DNA from: Sphingopyxis sp. TUF1
GTDB taxonomy: Bacteria; Pseudomonadota; Alphaproteobacteria; Sphingomonadales; Sphingomonadaceae
Reading direction: 5' to 3'
Length of the DNA stretch: 64,000 nucleotides
NCBI RefSeq assembly: GCF_036687315.1
Contig: NZ_CP144683.1
Span: 806,001 to 870,000, forward strand
The notes under the pieces: generated by a model
Database searches by the model: none
Seen by the model: only the letters and a program-made list of their open reading frames with translations
What the model was told of the DNA's origin: nothing
Position numbers and translations under genes: made by a program
Shown: positions 59,113 through 64,000 of the stretch, piece after piece
Layout of the letters: every line of letters begins with the position of its first letter
Numbering within the stretch: the stretch's first letter is position 1

Positions 59113-60246
59113 CTATCGGCTTTGCAGCCCGATCAACGGCCGCAGCCAACCGATGCTGCGCCCGATCGCGTAGAAAAGCCAGCATCCCGTCACCGTCGCC
59201 GCGAGCAGGATCAGGAAAGCGGGCAGTGCCGCGGTCCCGGCGCCGAGCAGAACCCAGCCAACGACGACGATGATCGTCTGGTGGATAATGTAAAAGGGAA
59301 AGACCGCCTCGGCGAGCATCGCGCGCCGCGGATGGTCGCGATTGGCATAGCGGTCGGCGATCCCGACGAGCGCGACAATCGCCGCCCAGCCCTGCACCAG
59401 CCGCGCGATGTCGAACGGCAGCCGCGCCCAGTCGGACGGATAGATGCCCTGTTGCCAAAGCCACAGGATCGCCGCCACCACGCCGAATGCGCCAAGCGCG
59501 ACCACCAGCGCCGCGCGCCACCAGTGCGCCACGCTGCCAAACAGCTCCGGCCGGACGCGAAGCAGCCAGCCGACGAAGAAGGGCATCAGGTAATGAAGAT
59601 GCGCTGGGCCATCGTCGAAGAGCGCGTGCGTCTCGACATGACCGTCGAACGCGGCAAAGACCAGCAGCCACCATAGCAGCGGGACGATGAGCAGCCCCGC
59701 CCCGTCCAGCAGCCGCGCCGCAGCGTCGGCAATCCGGCCGCGCGCCGCCGTGGGCACCCACGCGAACACCGCGGCGGCGAGCATCGTGTAAACCCACAGA
59801 TAGACGACGAACCACAGATGCTGCCAAGTCGGCAGCACGATACCGTCGAGCGTGCCGAAGCGGAAATAATCGCCGGTCCAGAAGGCGCCGAGACTCTGCG
59901 CATAACCATGCTGCGTGACCAATTCGACCCACGGCTGCGGCGGAATGACGACGACGACGCCGAACAGCAGCGGGATCAGCAATCGCGCGCTGCGCGAACG
60001 CGCAAAGGCGCCGCTGCCGCCGAGCTTGGCGAACAGCGCGGCGCTGGCATAGCCCGACACGAGGAACAGCAGCGCCAGCCGCCAGCTGTTCGTCGCCAGC
60101 ATCGGGAATTCGACCCAGTCGATCGGCTGGGCAATCTTCACATGCCATCCCCATGGCACGAAAAACATGCCAATGTGATAAAGGATGAGCAGCGCGAAGG
60201 CGCCGATGCGCAGCCAGTCCATGCCATAATGCCGTGCCGTTTTCAT
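59113..60246 (-). CDS. Acyltransferase 3 family membrane protein
   Basis: Integral membrane acyltransferase of 377 residues with about ten hydrophobic segments. MKTARHYGMDWLRIGAFALLILYHIGMFFVPWGW contains the family's catalytic histidine (LYHIG), and LLFLVSGYASAALFAK and RSARLLIPLLFG follow the OafA/MdoC pattern. Such proteins add acyl groups to exported glucans, lipids or antibiotics. It is divergent from the LytTR regulator, which may control it (inference from position only). Confidence 0.88.
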   Translation of the reverse strand: MKTARHYGMDWLRIGAFALLILYHIGMFFVPWGWHVKIAQPIDWVEFPMLATNSWRLALLFLVSGYASAALFAKLGGSGAFARSRSARLLIPLLFGVVVVIPPQPWVELVTQHGYAQSLGAFWTGDYFRFGTLDGIVLPTWQHLWFVVYLWVYTMLAAAVFAWVPTAARGRIADAAARLLDGAGLLIVPLLWWLLVFAAFDGHVETHALFDDGPAHLHYLMPFFVGWLLRVRPELFGSVAHWWRAALVVALGAFGVVAAILWLWQQGIYPSDWARLPFDIARLVQGWAAIVALVGIADRYANRDHPRRAMLAEAVFPFYIIHQTIIVVVGWVLLGAGTAALPAFLILLAATVTGCWLFYAIGRSIGWLRPLIGLQSR

Positions 60247-60296
60247 TGCGCCAAATCTCCTTTGCCGAGCCGCGCTGCTGCCGCTAATCGACAGGC

Positions 60297-61202
60297 ATGA
60301 CGCCGGGCGACGACGGCGGGACGAACAGCGGAGCGGATGTGACGGAAATCGCGGGGTCAGGGACGAACGGCAGCGCGGCGGGGACCAACCGCTTCAGCGC
60401 CCGCACGCTGACCTGGCTTCTGCTCGGCGCCCTCATGATCCGCGGGCTTATCCGTATCACCTCGAACGTCTATTCCTATATCGCCGACCGCGGCGCGCTC
60501 GGCGATCAGGTGCGCCCGATCTATGCCTGGCTTTATGAAGGCACGAGTTTCGCGGCGTGGATGCTCGTCCTCATCCCTTGCTGGTTCGCGGTGCGCGCGC
60601 TGCGTCCGCCGCGCCTTTCCTGGGTGTGGGCGGCGGTCGTCCACCTGCTGCTGATCGTTCCGATGTCCCTCGCCCATATTGCGCTGATGGTCGCGTTCCG
60701 GATGCTCGCCTGGCAGTTGATGGGCGAGCATTATGCGTTCGATTCGCCCGACGGCACGCCGATCGCCTATGAACTGCGCAAGGATGTTGCGACCTATGTC
60801 GAGATGGTGCTGACCGTCATCCTGATCCAGTGGCTCGTGGCGCGTTACGCCGCGTCGGTGCCTGTGGCGGCCGGTATCGCAGCGCCGCCGCGAACCCTTG
60901 CGGTCGGCGACGGATCGGTCACGCATCACCTGCCGCTCGCCGAGATCGAGCATATCGCCGCCGCAGGCAATTATGTCGAAATCGCCTGGCGCGGCGAGCG
61001 CCTGCTCCACCGCGCGACGCTGACCGCGATCGAGGCCGAGCTTGCGGGCGCCGGTTTCGCGCGCATCCACCGCAGCCGCCTCGTCCGGCGCGACGCGGTG
61101 CGGCGCGTCGTTACCGACAAGAGCGGCGATTTCGAGGTCGAACTGGCCAGCGGCGACATACTGCGCGGCAGCCGCCGGTTCCGGGGGAATGTGGAGGGGT
61201 GA
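60297..61202 (+). CDS. Membrane-bound LytTR-type transcriptional regulator
   Basis: Protein of 301 residues. An N-terminal tail is followed by four membrane helices (LTWLLLGALMIRGLI, SFAAWMLVLIPCWFAV, WVWAAVVHLLLIVPMSLAHIALMVAF, ATYVEMVLTVILIQWLVAR). A C-terminal LytTR DNA-binding domain at about 205-300 has IEHIAAAGNYVEIAWRGERLLHRATLTAIEAEL and FARIHRSRLVRRDAV. It has no receiver domain, so it is a one-component membrane regulator. Divergent from the acyltransferase gene with 50 bases between starts. The ligand is unknown. Confidence 0.9.
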   Translation: MTPGDDGGTNSGADVTEIAGSGTNGSAAGTNRFSARTLTWLLLGALMIRGLIRITSNVYSYIADRGALGDQVRPIYAWLYEGTSFAAWMLVLIPCWFAVRALRPPRLSWVWAAVVHLLLIVPMSLAHIALMVAFRMLAWQLMGEHYAFDSPDGTPIAYELRKDVATYVEMVLTVILIQWLVARYAASVPVAAGIAAPPRTLAVGDGSVTHHLPLAEIEHIAAAGNYVEIAWRGERLLHRATLTAIEAELAGAGFARIHRSRLVRRDAVRRVVTDKSGDFEVELASGDILRGSRRFRGNVEG

Positions 61203-61227
61203 TAAGCCTTCCGCCTCCCAACTCTTC

Positions 61228-61298
61228 GTCATCCCGGACTTGATCCGGGATCCATTGCGGCGCCGTGGTCATGGATCCCGGATCAAGTCCGGGATGAC
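61228..61298. repeat. Palindromic intergenic repeat, family B copy 2
   Basis: Arms gtcatcccggacttgatccg and cggatcaagtccgggatgac are perfect inverse copies. The same family as 1249-1320, here better preserved. It lies between convergent genes. Confidence 0.9.
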
Positions 61299-61311
61299 AA
61301 TAATGGATAAT

Positions 61312-62826
61312 CTACAAAACCCGCCACGCCAATTCGGCAAACTCGCACAGGAGCGGCCGCGTCTCGCGCGGGTCGATAATATCCTCGACCCCGAATTTCT
61401 CCGCGGTGCGGAACGGCGACCGCACCCGGTTTAATCGCTCGCGGATCGCCTCCAGATGCGCCGCCGGATCATCGGCCGCCTCGAGCTCGCTCTTATACGC
61501 GACCTCGACCCCGCCCTCGATCGGCAAGCTGCCCCAATCGCCCGACGGCCAGGCGAAACGATATTGGAAGCGCTCCGCATTCGACATCGCGCTCCCCGCG
61601 ATCCCATAGGCGCGCCGCACCACGACCGAAGCCAGCGGCACGCTCGCGCGGTAGATCGCGTTCATCGCCTGCACCCCATAACGGATCGTCCCCGTTCGCT
61701 CGGCCTCGCCGCCGATCATGAAGCCAGGGTTGTCGACCAGATGCACGATCGGCAGCCGGAACTGGTCGGCCAGCTTGACGAAACGCTCGGCCTTCTCGCT
61801 CGTTTTTGCATCCCATGATCCGCCGAGGTACGACGGATCGCTCGCGAGCACCGCGACCGGCCAGCCGTCCAGTCGCGCGAACGCCGTTATGACGGCGCGG
61901 CCCCAGCGGGCGCCCATCTCGAAAAAACTGCCCTTGTCGAACACCGCGTCGGCGATCCGCCGCATCGAATAAACCTGCTTCGCCTCGCGCGGCACGACCG
62001 ACAGCAGCGACTCCTCGCGCCGGTCGACCGGATCGCTGCATTCGGTGCGGGGCGCCCGATCATGGATCGACGACGGCAGATAGGACAGAAAGCGCCGTGC
62101 CGCCGCGAACGCCTCGGCCTCGCTCGCAACCTCATCATCGACGACCCCGTTGCGCGTATGCACGTCGCTGCCGCCCAGCTCTTCACGATCAAGCGTATCG
62201 CCGATCGCCGCCGCGACCGCCGGCCCCGCCGCGAACAATTGCGACAGGCCGTGCACCATGATGCTGTAATGGCTCGCGACAACCCGCGCCGCGCCCAGCC
62301 CCGCGGTCGGCCCCAGCGCGAGCGCCACCACCGGCACCGTGTCGAGGTTCGCGATGATCTCGTCCCAGCCGGGAACGTGCGGGATATAGGTATAGCCCAT
62401 ATCCTCCAGCGTCTTGACCGACCCGCCGCCGCCGGTGCCGTCGATCATGCGAATGAGCGGCAGGCGATATTCATGCGCCATCGCCTCGCACTGCACGAAC
62501 TTGCGATGCAGCGCCGCATCGGCCGCGCCGCCGCGCACGGTGAAGTCGTCGGCGGACGCGACCACCGGCCGCCCGTCGATATTCGCGCGCCCGAAGATGA
62601 AATTGCTCGCGGCGAGGTCTTCCAGCTCGCCGTCGGGACCATAAGTGCCGCGCCCGGCAATCTTGCCGATCTCGCGAAAGCTGCCCGCATCGACGATCGC
62701 GTCGAGGCGCGCCCGCGCGTCCATCTTGCCGCGACTGTGCTGCCGCGCGACCTTTTCCGCGCCGCCCATCTTCTCGGCCATCGCGCGGCGTTGACCCAGC
62801 TCGTCGATCTCTTTTTCCCAGCTCAT
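61312..62826 (-). CDS. Acyl-CoA carboxylase beta subunit (carboxyl transferase)
   Basis: Carboxyltransferase subunit of a biotin-dependent acyl-CoA carboxylase, 504 residues. MSWEKEIDELGQRRAMAEKMGGAEKVARQHSRGKMDARARLDAIVDAGSFREIGKIAG is the usual opening. The oxyanion loops are IDGTGGGGSVKTLED...ALGPTAGLGAARVVASHY in the N-half and DNPGFMIGGEAERTGTIRYG...RRAYGIAGSAMSN in the C-half. Propionyl-CoA-like and methylcrotonyl-CoA-like members share this fold, and the substrate is not certain. No biotin carboxylase subunit is adjacent in the window. Confidence 0.9.
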   Translation of the reverse strand: MSWEKEIDELGQRRAMAEKMGGAEKVARQHSRGKMDARARLDAIVDAGSFREIGKIAGRGTYGPDGELEDLAASNFIFGRANIDGRPVVASADDFTVRGGAADAALHRKFVQCEAMAHEYRLPLIRMIDGTGGGGSVKTLEDMGYTYIPHVPGWDEIIANLDTVPVVALALGPTAGLGAARVVASHYSIMVHGLSQLFAAGPAVAAAIGDTLDREELGGSDVHTRNGVVDDEVASEAEAFAAARRFLSYLPSSIHDRAPRTECSDPVDRREESLLSVVPREAKQVYSMRRIADAVFDKGSFFEMGARWGRAVITAFARLDGWPVAVLASDPSYLGGSWDAKTSEKAERFVKLADQFRLPIVHLVDNPGFMIGGEAERTGTIRYGVQAMNAIYRASVPLASVVVRRAYGIAGSAMSNAERFQYRFAWPSGDWGSLPIEGGVEVAYKSELEAADDPAAHLEAIRERLNRVRSPFRTAEKFGVEDIIDPRETRPLLCEFAELAWRVL

Positions 62827-62896
62827 GGCGCGAAAGCTATCTTACGTTGACGGAAACGTCATGCCATATTCGCGAGAACGAAAATGGGAGAGGCAG

Positions 62897-63676
62897 ATGT
62901 CCGACAGTAATCTGGCAGGGCGCGTTGCGCTCGTAACTGGCGCCTCGCGCGGGATCGGCCGCGGCATTGCGCTGGGATTGGCGGAGGCAGGCGCCGAGGT
63001 CGCGGTCAACTACACGCGCGGCGCCGAAGCCGCCGCGGAAACCGTCGCAGCGATTCAGGCGCTGGGACGCAAGGCGAAAGCCTATCAGGCGTCGGTCACC
63101 GACGAAGCCGCCTGCGCCGCGATGGTCGCGGCGGTCGAGGCCGACTTCGGTCCCATGTCGATCCTCGTCAACAACGCGGGAATCGCGAGCCGCGGGCTCT
63201 CCGTCGCCGACACCAGTCCCGAGGAGGTCGACAAACTCTTCGCCGTCCACGCCGCGGGGCCGCACCGCCTCAGCCGCCTCGCGCTGCCGCAACTGCGCAC
63301 CCACGCACGCAGCGACATCATCATCATCTCGAGCATCGCGACCTATGTGAACTCGCCCAACGGCGCCCCCTACACGATGGCAAAGGCCGCGGGCGAAGCC
63401 CTCGCGCTGACGCTTGCCAAGGAGGAGCTGAAGAACGGCGTCCGCGTCAACATCGTCGCCCCCGCGCTCACCGTCAGCGACATGGGCGAAAAACTGTCGC
63501 GCGCGGTCACTGGCAACGCCGACATCCACCATCTCGACGCCAGAATGCCCTTCGGCCGCGTCGCCGTCCCCGCCGACGTCGCGGCGGCGGTGGTCTGGTT
63601 CGTCAGCGACGCCAATTCTTATTGCTCAGGCCAGAAACTCAACATCGATGGCGCCGGGCAGGCGACGTTTCGTTAG
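62897..63676 (+). CDS. SDR family oxidoreductase (FabG-like)
   Basis: Short-chain dehydrogenase of 259 residues. The cofactor motif is VALVTGASRGIGRGIALGLAEAGAEVAVNYTRG, which suggests NADP(H) preference because of the arginine after the glycine motif. NNAG is in ILVNNAGIASRG. The catalytic serine is in IIISSIATYVN and the YxxxK pair is PYTMAKAAGEALALTLAKE. The ATG at 62897 is preceded by GGGAGAGG. Divergent from the carboxylase gene, and possibly acting on the same acyl-CoA pathway (inference). The substrate is unknown. Confidence 0.92.
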   Translation: MSDSNLAGRVALVTGASRGIGRGIALGLAEAGAEVAVNYTRGAEAAAETVAAIQALGRKAKAYQASVTDEAACAAMVAAVEADFGPMSILVNNAGIASRGLSVADTSPEEVDKLFAVHAAGPHRLSRLALPQLRTHARSDIIIISSIATYVNSPNGAPYTMAKAAGEALALTLAKEELKNGVRVNIVAPALTVSDMGEKLSRAVTGNADIHHLDARMPFGRVAVPADVAAAVVWFVSDANSYCSGQKLNIDGAGQATFR

Positions 63677-63680
63677 CAAA

Positions 63681-63853
63681 TCCCCTCTCCCCTTGAGGGA
63701 GAGGGTTGCGAAAGCTTGGTGGCTTGCCGCCTAGCTGAAGCTGGGTGAGGGGTATCGACCTCGCCGACGTACTCGACGTTTGAACCCCTCATCCAACTCC
63801 GCCTAACCGCTTCGCGGCAAGGCTGCGTATCCTTCTCCCTTAAAGGGAGAAGG
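63681..63853. repeat. Palindromic intergenic repeat, family G
   Basis: The outer arms tcccctctccccttgaggga and tccttctcccttaaagggag are hairpins themselves. An inner imperfect pair around gcttgccgcctagc / gcggcaaggct lies between them. It spans most of the gap between the SDR and transporter genes. Confidence 0.7.
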
Positions 63854-63871
63854 TAGAATAAAGCTCACTCC

Positions 63872-64000
63872 ATGCGCCCTGATTCGCCCTCCCCCGTCAT
63901 CCCCTTCCTCGTCGCCTGCGCAGGCATCGCGACCTTTTCGGCGATGGATGTGCTGATGAAGGGCCTGTCAATCGAACTCGGTGCCTATAATGCCGTGCTG
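63872..64000 (+). CDS. EamA/DMT family transporter (N-terminus only)
   Basis: Reading from the ATG at 63872 gives MRPDSPSPVIPFLVACAGIATFSAMDVLMKGLSIELGAYNAVL, and the frame runs off the window. The first membrane helix with the AGIATFSAMDVLMKGLSIELGAYNA pattern is usual for the drug/metabolite transporter superfamily. The rest of the protein is outside, so no substrate can be suggested. Confidence 0.75.
   Translation, partial: MRPDSPSPVIPFLVACAGIATFSAMDVLMKGLSIELGAYNAVL

Overview
The window looks like a chromosome segment of a high-GC sphingomonad (Alphaproteobacteria, Sphingopyxis/Sphingomonas-like). It carries a PhyR/NepR/EcfG general stress locus with matching GGAAC...CGTT promoters, an alphaproteobacterial GTTC-N7-GTTC SOS box, an HWE-type histidine kinase, and many palindromic intergenic repeats. 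The species assignment is inference; no rRNA is present.

1-9 kb: a partial class III alcohol dehydrogenase, L-serine ammonia-lyase and Fe/Mn superoxide dismutase. They are followed by a tightly overlapped four-gene DNA-repair operon on the minus strand (radical SAM protein, UdgX fused to a TIGR03915-like domain, MBL-fold exonuclease, ATP-dependent DNA ligase). A perfect LexA-type box lies 18 bases before its first start codon. A palindromic repeat has been absorbed in frame into the ligase gene.

9-14 kb: the general stress response hub: HWE kinase, PhyR, a second EcfG-type sigma factor, a BLUF blue-light receptor probably co-transcribed with it, NepR and EcfG. Two EcfG-type promoters are readable, in front of phyR and nepR.

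14-29.5 kb: metabolic and housekeeping genes: PQQ sugar dehydrogenase lipoprotein, alpha/beta hydrolase, three GNAT acetyltransferases, an Rrf2 regulator with a methyltransferase, a thioesterase, threonine dehydratase, an overlapping trio (beta-hydroxyacid dehydrogenase, amidohydrolase, Tat-exported FAD oxidoreductase), an FMN-dependent L-lactate dehydrogenase-like enzyme, two TorF-type porin paralogues and ispG.

29.54-57.71 kb: a mobilizable genomic island. Its two ends are the two arms of one host palindrome, 43 bases each and matching at 37 positions in inverted orientation. A large serine recombinase sits at the left end and reads its last residues and stop codon out of the host arm. Cargo runs in order: AlpA-type regulator, ParB-like protein, an MNT-HEPN single-chain protein, a lipoprotein, an operon of a degenerate nucleotidyltransferase with an ECF sigma factor and a sigma-region-4-like protein, MucR, traC/traD, a readable Ti/RSF1010-like oriT, TraA relaxase, a membrane protein, and a type I secretion locus. 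The secretion locus has HlyB- and HlyD-like genes and a 2,104-residue RTX protein with an N-terminal trypsin-like protease domain. Between them lie a lipase-like pseudogene and an IS3-family remnant.

57.7-64 kb: chromosomal genes again: S41 peptidase, a small membrane protein, acyltransferase-3, a membrane LytTR regulator, acyl-CoA carboxylase beta subunit, an SDR enzyme and the start of an EamA transporter.

Strongest candidates for something new are the BLUF-EcfG pair inside the stress locus, the nucleotidyltransferase/sigma/sigma-4-like operon on the island, the SOS-linked UdgX/radical-SAM/exonuclease/ligase operon, and the use of a palindromic repeat as an integration site.
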